Shown piece by piece: positions 55,081 to 63,056 of a stretch of 64,000 bases of DNA. How positions within the stretch are numbered: the first letter of the stretch is position 1; each line of letters opens with the position of its first letter. The position numbers and the translations under genes were made by a program. This DNA comes from Aulostomus chinensis. Taxonomy: Eukaryota > Chordata > Actinopteri > Syngnathiformes > Aulostomidae. The stretch covers positions 28,759,626 through 28,823,625 of the forward strand of contig JBBMOA010000009.1 in NCBI GenBank assembly GCA_037954235.1, in the 5' to 3' direction. The notes beneath the pieces were generated by a model. The model ran no database searches, was not told the origin of the DNA, and saw only the letters and a program-made list of their open reading frames with translations.

Positions 55081-58000
55081 CACGCACGCACGCACGCACA
55101 CACGCACGCACGCACGCACACGTTCCTCAGGTTTCCTGTCTCTAATGTCTTTGTTTCTCACCTGAAGCTGATTTAAGATGATAACGGGCCGATCCAGGTG
55201 TGTTAACAGTGGCATAAACAATCCTTCCTCTCACACCTCTCTATCTGTATCTTTAATTTACAAAATCACTGAGGTTTGGCAGAGGACTAATTACATTGTG
55301 TACCTGCAAGCCATTTCTGAACTTCACTCTGACAATGAGTAACCCCCTGTCAGCAACAAGTTAATTCTTGTTACACGATCAGAATTCCTGGAGGCCTGGG
55401 AATGTTTTGCAAAGTGAAAATAGAGAGTGAATTTCAAAGAAAAAAGAGATGGCAGGTGATCAAGTGGCAATGTCAGCATTATTGTTGAACATTGTCCAAA
55501 CCGGGCCTCCTGGCAGGAATCCGTTTTAAAAGTGCCGTAAATGTTTGCACGAAGCCATCAGCAACGAGGACGCTGGTGCAGGCTTCAGAAAGCTGATGGT
55601 ATCGTCTACATTCAGCCTGAGAAACACCACATTTGTGCTGCTCTCTCAAGAAAGTTAATGTTTCCAAAGCAGTTTGTCAGCAGGATCTACAGCACAACGT
55701 TATAGGAAGCTCTGTGGAGCCATGTAGAATAATCAGATACCTCAGGGGGCAAATTCAGGGTTCTCTTCTTCCGTCTTTAGTGCTGTGACATAGGGCAGTT
55801 TTGGACATTTTCCTTATTTTCTCACAAAAATATTAAATGGACTTTTATTGACAATAATATCTATTATTGTGTTGGATTCAGATAGAAGTTTACTCAAGTT
55901 ACAGCAACTGGTCTTGGACTTGTGGCTGTACTCAAATGAAGCAAATTCATTACTCTTGCAATTTTAAATGAATATTAAAAACTGCATTTTTTTATTGGTC
56001 ACAAGAAAATTGACATCAATCAAGTTTTAAGGTTTGATTACCAAATAACTCCATCTGTTTTTGGCAGTACGACCTTTCAGCTCTCGTCAATGCCACCGCT
56101 GCTGACCGCTTGTGTCCGAATGCAACTCAAGTATCATTTCACCCCAGGTTTTTAATAAGGCTTGATCGGTTTCACTTTTGTTCACTGTTCCTAACTTCTA
56201 GCAGCAGCTATTGGAATACTGATCTTTCTCACATGCTTTGACCGACTTCGTGCACTGTGACACGTGAGGAAGGATGAGAGGTTGACTCTTGCTGTGTGCA
56301 TGAGCATGCCACATTTGCTGGATTCTCCTGGTATTTGTGGGCTATCGGCCATGTCTAGTTGCCAACACTGAGCCCATCCGTCTGTCTCGCAGGGTGATCG
56401 AGATGCCTTATGCCTACCAGTGCTGTGTGTATGGGTCCTGCGATAGCTACAAGCAAGCAAGCCAGTGGGACACCGAGCAGATCAGCACTGACGAGGATCT
56501 GCACAAGAGGACTGTAGCCATTTACCCCATCCATGCTGACACACAATGTAAGAGAGCACGTGCCCACATTGCCAGTGCCAGCTTACGCCTGGGTAAAGTG
56601 ATTAACTTACCGAGGTGAAATGTCCAACTCAAAACATGTCAGAGCATCGCTGAGACCGCAGCTACCTGGCAACTGACGACTTACATTCCTAAGGCAACCA
56701 ACAAACCCACACTAAGTTCAAACCAAAACAAGTGCTGGGTGTACCAAACATAACAAAAGATGATTGGACGATGACATATCACTGATTAAAATTTGTCCAA
56801 CTTTAATTGTTATGAGAACATGTTTATCAAACTTCATGGAAGTGTCAATTATCTTCATAAAACATCGTAGTTTCATTGTGAAAGAATTTCGGGTCACAAC
56901 GTTTATGACCCCAACAGCCAGAGCCAAACACACTCAAACATCAGGCTAATAGAACTTGCACAACAGATGTGTCCAGATTGTAACCTTAACAATGACTCAT
57001 TTCAGATGACCCTGACCTGGAGGAGTTCCAGCAAGAAATAGAGGAATCCAAACTGCAAACCAGTGTCCAGTGCACCCCGACTCCGGGTTCGTCGTGTCAC
57101 ACCTTCATAGACCACAATTCAAGCGTGCAGATCATTTTCTCACAACTGCAGGCTGAGGAAAGTGAGCTGATATCTTGACTGTTTACGCTGTTGCAGGTCC
57201 CTTCCGGCCCTGTGACTCTCTACTGGGCAGCTGGGTGGTCCGTGTCGGATTGTGGTCCATCGCCCTTGTGTCTCTGCTTGGGAACTCCCTCCTGCTCCTG
57301 TCCCTCTTCGGCTCACCCGGCTACCTGTCGCCGTTGCGCTTCACTGTGGCCTGCATGGGTGCTTCCAACCTGCTGACGGGAGTGTGTACGTGCACCCTGG
57401 CCCTTGTGGATGCGCTAACCCTTGGAGAGTTTAGTCACCACGGTGCCCGCTGGGAGGGTGGCCCTGGTTGTCAGGCGACAGGATGGGTCTGGGTGTTTGC
57501 ATCTGAGGCCAGCGTGTTGCTGCTGACTCTGGCAGCAGTGCAATGTGGAGTGAGTGTGACATGCGCCCGAACCTATGGGAAATCACCATCCCTCGGGAGT
57601 GTGCGCACATGTGCACTTTTCTGTCTCACTCTTTCCCTAACTCTGGCTTGTCTCCCTCTGGTAGGAGTTGGGGAATACGGGTCCTCACCTTTCTGCCTCC
57701 CCTCACCCCTGCCACCCCCAACCTCTCAGCTGCCTCCCTCCCTGGTCTTCCCCTTGGCGCTCATAATGATGAACACCCTTTGCTTGCTTATAGTCACAGG
57801 CTCATACATCCGTCTTTACTGGGAATTACTTCGAGGGGAGTGTGAAGGCCTGTGGGACTGTGCTATGATCAAACACGTTGCATGGCTCATATTCACAAAC
57901 GGCCTTCTCTATGTACCCGTAGCTTTTCTCTCCCTGTGCTCCCTTCTGGGTCTCTTCTCCCTGGGGGAGGAGGTGCTAAAATCAGTTCTCCTGCTTCTGC

Positions 58001-58452
58001 AGCCCCTGCCCGCCTGCCTAAACCCACTTCTCTTCCTCCTGTTCACGCGAGACCACTCCCAGTGGTTCTTCTGGTCTCGCCCTAAAGCGCGTCCACAGTT
58101 ACGCCGGGACCGCACCTTGGACTCACTGGTGTCTGTGGAGACTGAGAAGAGTTCCTGCTCAGATTCATCAACACAGGTGTCACTTGCTGATGTGGATGTT
58201 CTGTGCAGCGGGGCGTCTTCTCTCCAACCTCGACTGGATCCCATCAGATTTTCTCACTGCTCTTCTACTTCCTCTGTCCCTCTCATCCCCTGCCAGATAC
58301 CCCCTCCCACTGCCAGGGATAGAGACAGAGTGACAGAACGAGGGAACCTGGAGGACCCTGAGTGTCTGAAGAGTTCAGATCAGGATGTGACCTGTAGCAC
58401 TTGCCCTCTGTATCATTCTACCATGCCTCCATCTCTTACCTCTCATCCATGA
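20413..58452 (+). CDS. lgr6: lgr6, leucine-rich repeat GPCR 6 (R-spondin receptor), complete, 18 coding exons
   Basis: Coding exons: 20413-20633, 36876-36947, 43668-43739, 45629-45700, 48589-48804, 48992-49063, 51775-51843, 52338-52409, 52545-52616, 52934-53002, 53395-53466, 53683-53748, 53826-53897, 54288-54359, 54873-54998, 56393-56547, 57006-57086, 57197-58452. They sum to 2907 nt, 968 residues plus stop, against about 967 in human. Order: signal peptide (1-17), LRRNT cysteines (38, 42, 44, 55), about 17 leucine-rich repeats to about 460, a cysteine-containing hinge with AYQCC, then seven transmembrane segments (about 562-830) and a cytoplasmic tail with EKSSCSDSSTQ. Wording such as AMTLALNQITHIPDYAF, GKSPSLGSVR and DCAMIKHVAWLIF marks LGR6 rather than LGR4 or LGR5. 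It binds R-spondins at the cell surface and raises Wnt signalling. There is no DRY motif after TM3, as in LGR4-6 generally. An in-frame stop lies 9 nt before the ATG. Confidence 0.96.
21150..21372. repeat. Two (TG)n microsatellites in lgr6 intron 1
   Basis: TG runs at about 21150-21221 and 21323-21372, same orientation. Confidence 0.95.
22064..22468. repeat. Facing (TG)n and (CA)n arrays in lgr6 intron 1
   Basis: TG array 22064-22178 with AC interruptions, then CA arrays 22216-22287 and 22376-22468 with CG interruptions. TG and CA are reverse complements, so the transcript could fold into a long hairpin. Confidence 0.95.
23524..23582. repeat. (CA)n microsatellite in lgr6 intron 1
   Basis: Pure CA run of nearly 60 bp. 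Confidence 0.95.
23640..24098 (-). pseudogene. Possible decayed protein-coding fragment, family not recognised
   Basis: Three minus-strand frames follow each other: 24098-23895, 24016-23732, then about 23762-23640. They read as one charged, coiled-coil-like protein broken by frame changes. The middle piece contains DETAKIQDYTRKMLPKDELL and a Glu run encoded by (CCT)n on the plus strand; the last contains EEESDIQKSYRGLEKAGL. It has no splice signals or upstream start that I trust, and it sits inside lgr6 intron 1 on the opposite strand between two simple repeats. A retrocopy or transposon remnant is possible, and so is chance. Confidence 0.25.
24062..26276. repeat. GATA-type tetranucleotide satellite, about 2.2 kb
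   Basis: Plus strand is almost entirely TCTA units with TCCA variants and frequent 3-base slips (ATC), i.e. (GATA)n with GATG on the minus strand. The slips recur in blocks such as ATCATCTATCCATCTATC, so a higher-order periodicity is visible. A 570-codon plus-strand open frame (repeating I-Y-L-S) spans most of it only because TCTA has no stop in any forward frame and the slips are 3 bases. GATA arrays of this sort were first described as Bkm satellite and are enriched on sex chromosomes of several vertebrates. Confidence 0.97.
26486..26535. repeat. (TG)n microsatellite in lgr6 intron 1
   Basis: Pure TG run of about 50 bp; a shorter imperfect TG/CG stretch follows at 26664-26718. Confidence 0.95.
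27082..27462. repeat. G-rich tract followed by two (TG)n arrays and a poly-C run
   Basis: G-runs at 27082-27110, TG at about 27153-27228, poly-C near 27325-27339 followed by a short CA run, and TG at about 27412-27462. Confidence 0.9.
31177..31464. repeat. Facing (TG)n and (CA)n arrays in lgr6 intron 1
   Basis: TG at 31177-31209, then CA at about 31351-31464 with ATCC interruptions at its start. Opposite orientation, roughly 150 bp apart. Confidence 0.95.
35355..35469. repeat. Two G-quadruplex-prone tracts on opposite strands
   Basis: Four C-runs (6, 7, 7 and 3) separated by single A at 35355-35380 give a minus-strand quadruplex candidate. GGG-N6-GGG-T-GGG-T-GGGGG at 35448-35469 gives a plus-strand one. 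Confidence 0.7.
35965..36321. repeat. Facing (CA)n and (TG)n arrays in lgr6 intron 1
   Basis: CA at about 35965-36060 (TA and CG interruptions), then TG at 36251-36321, about 190 bp apart and of opposite orientation. The second array ends 550 bp before exon 2. Confidence 0.95.
36876..36947 (+). CDS. lgr6: lgr6 exon 2: one leucine-rich repeat
   Basis: 72 nt, phase 2 at both ends; reads DLSMNNISELQPRAFHRL. Acceptor CCCCAG, donor GTGAGT. Confidence 0.93.
36948..43667 (+). other. lgr6: lgr6 intron 2 (6.7 kb), poor in microsatellites
   Basis: No exon found. From about 37750 to 42900 there is only one short CA run (39396-39420, after a poly-C), unlike the rest of the window. A near-perfect 17-bp direct repeat (GCCACCTCTGTCTAAAA) lies at 41863 and 41895. 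A TG run lies at 42918-42976. The stretch 39530-40350 contains several TCF/LEF-type CTTTGA words. Confidence 0.8.
42918..42976. repeat. (TG)n microsatellite in lgr6 intron 2
   Basis: Pure TG run of nearly 60 bp. Confidence 0.95.
43668..43739 (+). CDS. lgr6: lgr6 exon 3: one leucine-rich repeat
   Basis: 72 nt, phase 2 at both ends; reads RISGNQLRYISGHALQGL. Acceptor CCTAG, donor GTAAGT. Confidence 0.93.
43984..44045. repeat. (CA)n microsatellite in lgr6 intron 3
   Basis: CA run with CG interruptions at both ends, about 245 nt after the exon 3 donor. The rest of the 1.9-kb intron shows no coding or repeat feature I can name. Confidence 0.95.
45629..45700 (+). CDS. lgr6: lgr6 exon 4: one leucine-rich repeat
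   Basis: 72 nt, phase 2 at both ends; reads MLQNNQLERLPDDAPWDL. Acceptor CTCTCAG, donor GTGAGT. Confidence 0.93.
45717..45782. repeat. (CA)n microsatellite just after the lgr6 exon 4 donor
   Basis: Pure CA run beginning 16 nt inside intron 4. The remaining 2.8 kb of this intron holds no gene or long repeat that I see. Confidence 0.95.
48589..48804 (+). CDS. lgr6: lgr6 exon 5: three fused leucine-rich repeats
   Basis: 216 nt, exactly three 72-nt units, phase 2 at both ends. It reads RLDANLLSEVPAGAF, then HLWLDDNSLTEIPVTAL, then AMTLALNQITHIPDYAF, close to human LGR6. Confidence 0.95.
48992..49063 (+). CDS. lgr6: lgr6 exon 6: one leucine-rich repeat
   Basis: 72 nt; reads HLHNNQIQIMGGRCFEGL. 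Acceptor TTTCCAG, donor GTGAGT. Confidence 0.93.
49073..49546. repeat. Two (CA)n microsatellites in lgr6 intron 6
   Basis: The first (49073-49150) begins 9 nt after the exon 6 donor; the second lies at about 49466-49546 after some CG interruptions. The remaining intron to 51774 has no recognised feature. Confidence 0.95.
51775..51843 (+). CDS. lgr6: lgr6 exon 7: one leucine-rich repeat
   Basis: 69 nt (23-residue repeat); reads DLNYNDLQEFPVAIRTL, almost as in human LGR6. Acceptor TTCTAG, donor GTGAGT. Confidence 0.95.
51853..51907. repeat. (CA)n microsatellite just after the lgr6 exon 7 donor
   Basis: CA run starting about 10 nt after the donor; a second, broken CA stretch follows at 52065-52093 in the same 494-nt intron. 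Confidence 0.95.
52338..52409 (+). CDS. lgr6: lgr6 exon 8: one leucine-rich repeat
   Basis: 72 nt; reads GFHNNNIKAIPEKAFVGN, in the part of the LGR family that lines the R-spondin-binding face. Donor GTACGC is weaker than its neighbours. Confidence 0.94.
52545..52616 (+). CDS. lgr6: lgr6 exon 9: one leucine-rich repeat
   Basis: 72 nt; reads HFYENPIQFVGKSAFQFL. Acceptor CTTGCAG, donor GTGAGT. Confidence 0.94.
52934..53002 (+). CDS. lgr6: lgr6 exon 10: one leucine-rich repeat
   Basis: 69 nt; reads SLNGATLIQEFPDLKGTT. The family's irregular repeat in the middle of the solenoid. Confidence 0.94.
53395..53466 (+). CDS. lgr6: lgr6 exon 11: one leucine-rich repeat
   Basis: 72 nt; reads TLTRAGLSALPLDLCEQL. 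Acceptor CTATAG, donor GTGAGT. Confidence 0.94.
53683..53748 (+). CDS. lgr6: lgr6 exon 12: one leucine-rich repeat
   Basis: 66 nt (22-residue repeat); reads ELSYNQIQDLPSFYHC. It is followed by the shortest intron of the gene, 77 nt. Confidence 0.94.
53826..53897 (+). CDS. lgr6: lgr6 exon 13: one leucine-rich repeat
   Basis: 72 nt; reads GLQHNQIKRIESSTFQQL. Donor GTAGGT. Confidence 0.93.
54288..54359 (+). CDS. lgr6: lgr6 exon 14: one leucine-rich repeat
   Basis: 72 nt; reads DLSWNVIEWIHTDAFASL. Donor GTGAGT. Confidence 0.93.
54873..54998 (+). CDS. lgr6: lgr6 exon 15: last leucine-rich repeats
   Basis: 126 nt; reads DLTENRLSSVPVAGL and HLKLRGNIQLYEAFS. The donor AG|GTAACA runs directly into a CA repeat. 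Confidence 0.94.
55002..55121. repeat. (CA)n-(CGCA)n compound repeat at the lgr6 exon 15 donor
   Basis: CA run beginning 3 nt into intron 15, then about 50 bp of CGCA tetranucleotide, more CA and more CGCA. The rest of the 1.4-kb intron shows no named feature. Confidence 0.95.
56393..56547 (+). CDS. lgr6: lgr6 exon 16: cysteine-containing hinge
   Basis: 155 nt, phase 2 in, phase 1 out. Reads RVIEMPYAYQCCVYGSCDSY, the conserved cap linking the repeats to the membrane part. Acceptor CTCGCAG, donor GTAAGA. Confidence 0.95.
57006..57086 (+). CDS. lgr6: lgr6 exon 17: juxtamembrane linker
   Basis: 81 nt, phase 1 at both ends. Reads DDPDLEEFQQEIEES and ends SVQCTPTPG; the cysteine pairs with the hinge in this family. 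Donor GTTCGT is weak. Confidence 0.93.
57197..58452 (+). CDS. lgr6: lgr6 exon 18: seven-transmembrane domain and tail
   Basis: Begins PFRPCDSLLGSW. TM1 starts near residue 562. Cys 642 and Cys 717 are placed to form the loop 1-loop 2 disulfide. TM3 ends AAVQCGVSV instead of DRY. TM7 ends LPACLNPLLFLLF (about 822-834), with Phe where human LGR6 has the Tyr of NPxxY. The tail holds EKSSCSDSSTQ, as in LGR5/6, and stops with TGA at 58450-58452. Confidence 0.96.
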
Positions 58453-58997
58453 GCCACCAAATTAGCTGTTTAAAAAGCTGGGACACTATGAACACTCATC
58501 ATCGTACAGAAGCAGCGAGACAAGCTCATCAGTCCTCAAAGAACCTCAAAAATGAGTCCACACGGACACTGAAGGTGCTCTTGAGAAGTCGGAGAGTAAA
58601 AACAAAGTGCCTCTGAGAGGAGGTGATGAGGAGTTCCTTTTGCAATATGGACTATTTAAGGAAAGTTCACAATCCAGCGTACTAAGCACACATAAAGGAC
58701 GATTTCAGAAGCTCTCCAGTTAACTGCATCTGTCAGAGACTTGTATGACAAAGACACATCAAATACAAATCTGTTAATTTTTTCGGAAATATAGATTTTG
58801 AACAAATCAGTGGTTTAGCCAGGGGGACTTTAAATAGAACAAGTAGAATTAATGTCTGTAAATGTTTATACTGAAATGTGATCATGAAACATGCAGCTTA
58901 GAAGTTACAGATGGTCTGATTATATTTTATGTCGAGCTATCAATTTGTTTGTTTTTTTAAAGTCTATAATTCTAACCTATTGCTAAGGTTCGTTTAA

Positions 58998-59003
58998 AAT
59001 AAA
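58998..59003 (+). promoter_or_regulatory. lgr6: Candidate lgr6 poly(A) signal
   Basis: AATAAA 546 nt after the stop codon. Further AATAAA words near 59545 and 59570 could serve longer forms. Confidence 0.6.
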
Positions 59004-59906
59004 GGGATTCATCATCAGACACACCTGGTAACTTCACCAGAGGAAGCTACCATTTTCCTGTCACAGACACGTTGTCAGGTTGAGCTCTTAAGTGCTGTGT
59101 CGTCAACTGGACTGTCGTTCTGGTTCAGCTCAGAACTGAAGAAGGACTTCAAGGACTCAGTCAGTCCAGCTGACTACAACACGGCACTCGGAGACGCCAT
59201 GACCTGCACGACTGGGAATCTTCAGACGTTATCAGATTTATTTCTCTGCAACTGTGTAGTCGATGTTCAATGGTTTACATGGTGGCAAAATGCAACAGGA
59301 ACCAAGTCGCACATAGAACTTCATATGGTTTACATGGTTTGGTCTCAAATATGCAACTCTGCCCAACGTGAGGTCGGCATAAAGACTGAATGGGATGTAG
59401 CTGCCTTACTGCGGACGTTAGAGTAGGCTAGCGATACGTATATGCAATGTTAACTACCTCTGAACTAGCATGATATTGACTCACTACAGCCTTTTGATGT
59501 TTCCCTTTTTATGATAAACACCAAATATATTTTATATATTAAGAAATAAATCCTTAGTTTGTAAGAAAAAAAATAAAAATAATTTTAAAAACTTGTGTTG
59601 CTATTTAGGGTGTGTACTTTGTATACAACTGGCAAGGTTGGAATCCATTTATCTTGACAGCACGTCGCCATCCACCACATTTGCCTGTGCTATGATTCGA
59701 CATCCTCCACTCACGATAATTCTGCAATACATTAAATAAGCTCAACATCCTTTTGTGCTCTAAATGAACTTTATTATTTGGCATATAAATACACAGATCA
59801 TTCTGGGCTAAGAAGGTGAGTGAATAGCAATAATAAAAGACTAAATAAAATAACACTCTTTTACATGGAGGCTGGTGGGTCTTCAGAGAAAAGGATGCGG
59901 TGAAAT
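59004..59906. other. Spacer between convergent lgr6 and ube2t
   Basis: Contains possible longer lgr6 3' UTR forms and the ube2t 3' UTR. A 13-bp direct repeat (ATGGTTTACATGG) occurs at about 59270 and 59324. No gene recognised. Confidence 0.6.
59770..59775 (-). promoter_or_regulatory. ube2t: Candidate ube2t poly(A) signal
   Basis: AATAAA on the minus strand, 131 nt after the stop codon at 59907-59909. Confidence 0.6.
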
Positions 59907-62204
59907 CTACGCACAGGTTCTCTTCGCGGGCTCTTCGGCCTCCTCCTGGACATCCAGAGCTTCTCTTTTACGGGACGAGGAGTTCCCATCCGTGTTTCTT
60001 TCTTTCACAATTCCCTGAACACATGCACATACAAACCATTTCAGACAAAGACAGCGCCTTCATCCCGACACTAAAAGATGTCACATTCCATTTAGCTCTT
60101 CTACATTCTCTGAAGGGAACACGGCACAACTTCGTGGAGAGGTCTGAGCACACCTAATGTGGAACATTTTGGATCAATCAGAGGATTTTCTATAACTTAA
60201 AATTTTCTGGGGCGCAAATCGCAGCGATACTCAACTTCTTAGTACTTAAGTGTTTGACACAATTCATCAGCGAAAAGAGTCAATCCAGGGCCTCTGACTC
60301 CCAGGATGTCCATGTTCATCATAAAGAATTTAGATATAATTTTATGATAAACAGATACATTTTCAGTCACACGGTACATAAGTTCAACTATATGGTGCCT
60401 ACCATGTCAAGTTTAAATGAATATCAAGTAAATTAAAAGATTTGAACACTCGCATTCAAACAAGACTTTAGGTGAGGGTCCACAAAAACGAAATCCTTCA
60501 CTCAGAATGAAGATTAGGAGAGCGAACGCTGCAGCAGCGGCTTCACCTGAGGACCAGAGTCTTACCGTGTTCCTCTGAGCGGCGTGTTCCTCGGTCCATT
60601 TCCTGGCCTTCTGCACGAACAGCTGTTTGTTGTATTTGAACTCTGATGACTGCATTCACAAAAATGTAAACGTCTCTTCACGCTGGAATTTGGCTATTAA
60701 ACATTTTTTTTCTCCACATTATCACAAGCTAAATGCTCCCAAATGCAGAATTAAGACCACGAGAAGTTGTGTGCTTAGAGAGAGAGGCGAGGCTTTGCAG
60801 AGGGGCACCTCAGCTTAGCAGGAAACAAACATTACTGCGTTCTACCAGGCACGGCGGACAGCATTTTAGTTCAACTGGATCAATACACGATGAAGCAGAA
60901 ACTCCACTTATTCATGTTTGTAGAAGAATACTGGGGTGACTGTCTGTTAAAGCTGTCCACAGATACGCCAGAGAGCCAGCTCAACTCACGATATCAGCCA
61001 TGAGCGGGTCGTCTGGGTTGGGCTCGGCCATGAGAAGCTGGATGGATGTGAGGACTGTGGGGATGTTCAGGGACGGCTTCCAAGCACCCTGGATACACAA
61101 ATACACAGTTAGAAAAACACCAATCCACACACTTCAGTCTGGTTCACCCTTGCAACCGCTCACAACCTTTGGTGGGAGTTTGAGAGCATCATGGCAGATA
61201 CGTCCTGAAGTGTCAATGTTTGGGTGGTAGATGGGAGTCAAGAATCGGATTTTGGGAGGCTCAAACGGGTATCTGTGGGAGGCAAAGCCCGGTCAAAATG
61301 ACAACAGAGTGGCAAAAAAAACCAAAGAAAATCCCTGTAATGGCAACAATAACGAAAGATTCATTGCAAGAGAAACGTTACCTCTCTGGAACCTTGATCT
61401 CCAAGGAGAAGACGCCACCCTCATAGGGGGTCCCTGCTCCACCAACCAGCTCTGGAAACCAGAGGAAAGGAAACTGATACCATGAGGGTGTGGACGGACT
61501 TGAAACGTCAGGACTGTATTACGTGTGGAGAAGGATTTTGTGCTGATGCAGGTTCAGTGAACTAAAATAAATTCAACAACATGCTGCACAATCCAATAAA
61601 TAAAATCGATCACCCCGTTAAGAAAATGAGAATATCAGGGATAGAGAGCGTGATGTTCCACCGAGATGAATGTTTGTCAGCTCTTTTTCTACAAAGCAGT
61701 GTCTCATATGCAATTAGCCTTCTACGATAATAACAAGATAATAGGGGTTAAATCTTAACCATAGCAAGTCAATACAGAGCTCCTGAACAGATTCTTGCTG
61801 AAGACGCATGGTTGCCAGGCATTTCAGTTATGAGTGGCAACATTTCCCCATTCCCTTATTTAGCAGTTTGACTCTGAAAGGCCTACAGGTGGTCACCAAC
61901 GAAACTGTTTTAACTTTTCCTTCTGGCACTGTGTGCAGGTTGGCATGAACATTCTGCTCTCTAGAAGGTTTGTTTGTACTTCTGTCGTATTGCATTCATA
62001 ACCAAATCAGTGTGTGTTTTAGGGAACGTCTATCGCTTGAGAACAACCTGTAGTTTTTCATTGGCTCCACCACCTGGACTCTGTGCGGTACTTACGTGCC
62101 CGCAGGTCATCGATCTGGTCCCCGCGCTGCCAGCACGTCACCCCGGGGGGAGGCTCGGTGCTCAACATCTCAAGTTCTCGCTTCAGGCGGGAGGCTCTCT
62201 GCAT
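59907..62204 (-). CDS. ube2t: ube2t, ubiquitin-conjugating enzyme E2 T, complete, six coding exons
   Basis: Coding exons in transcript order: 62204-62096, 61451-61382, 61272-61167, 61088-60990, 60649-60566, 60014-59907. They sum to 576 nt, 191 residues plus stop, against about 197 in human. The start MQRASRLKRELEML is nearly identical to human UBE2T. The E2 fold has the HPN motif (76-78), catalytic Cys 86 in GRICHDALKLPPK, Lys 91 (the human auto-ubiquitination site), GAWKPSLNI and PNPDDPLMADI. The tail after about 156 is short, charged and divergent, with SRKRE and AKRTCA. UBE2T works in the nucleus with the ligase FANCL to monoubiquitinate FANCD2 and FANCI in DNA crosslink repair. Residue 87 is His, where human has Leu. 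The exon 3 donor is GTTGTG, weaker than the others. Human UBE2T also lies beside LGR6. A non-coding first exon is likely, since an acceptor-like CACGTCAG lies a few bases before the ATG. Confidence 0.95.
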
Positions 62205-62540
62205 TCTGCGTGCTGACGTGTACAATAACAGGTGTGGTCACCAATTCCTACTCAAAGCGACCCAAGGGTCGTCACTCATTCATCGACTACAATATAAACA
62301 CTGCTAATTCTACCCAACACAGCGTTTCCTAAGCGTCAAGCTTCCTCCGACCAACTATCGAAGTTTTACGTCTTGTTTTAAAGCAACAGGAGCGCCAGCA
62401 AGTCAATGCACGTCGAACAAGCTCACCCGAGTCCGAGTAACACGCTTTTTACTCCAAAAGTAAATGATATTCGCGTACTTTCCCTTTCTGAAGCAGTACT
62501 TCAGCCTCTACGCAGTCAACGGTGTTTAGATTTCCCTCCC

Positions 62541-62572
62541 GCTACGTCACTTCCGTCCAGCTACGTCACTTC
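62541..62572 (-). promoter_or_regulatory. Tandem CRE/ETS-like boxes upstream of ube2t
   Basis: The 13-mer GCTACGTCACTTC occurs twice, at 62541-62553 and 62560-62572. On the minus strand each reads GAAGTGACGTAGC, a CRE-like TGACGTA joined to a GAAGTG word; TTCCG at 62551-62555 adds an ETS-type CGGAAG. The pair lies about 340-370 bp upstream of the ube2t ATG and would suit a TATA-less promoter. Confidence 0.45.
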
Positions 62573-63051
62573 TCTCGCGTTCTTCTTCTTCGTTTAATTT
62601 CGGTTGCAAACAACTTTTACGTGCGTTACTGCCACCGACTGGAATGGAGTGTTGATGGGAATTCCGACTGGACACTGATCTCACTTAAATTACATAAAGC
62701 TGAAAAATAAATAAATAAAAATAAATACTAATAATAATGATAATAATGAGAAGAAGAAGGTGAATACAATTTCCTCAAATTCATCCTCTTCACATGATGA
62801 GGCAACCTTTTGTGACCCTTGTCCATCGCACGTCTTTGTAAAACGCCTCCTCTTCTGTCCCAATGCTGCCAGGATGAATGCAGTTTCCTCTCTGACTTTA
62901 TCTCATCTTATCCTAAAACATTCAACTTTATCCTATTTAAGGCCTGACGAGTCAAACATCAGCAGCTGAGCGGAACAGAAATCTCATCAACGTCAAAACC
63001 TACATTTCCTCAGAAACAAGGAACCCAAGGAATCTTTCACGCAGGATGACT
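62573..63051. other. Spacer between ube2t and the methyltransferase gene
   Basis: Holds an A-rich AATA/ATAATAATG simple-sequence patch at about 62704-62760 and otherwise no gene or repeat that I recognise. Confidence 0.6.
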
Positions 63052-63056
63052 TTATT
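63051..63056 (-). promoter_or_regulatory. Poly(A) signal overlapping the methyltransferase stop codon
   Basis: The minus strand reads CAATAAAG, in which TAA (63054-63052) is the stop and AATAAA the hexamer. A GT-rich patch follows 25-45 nt later. I see no other canonical signal before the ube2t region. Confidence 0.6.

Noticed and set aside
59097..59426. 109-codon plus-strand open frame downstream of lgr6
   Set aside because: No family resemblance; sits in or after the lgr6 3' UTR and includes an internal direct repeat.
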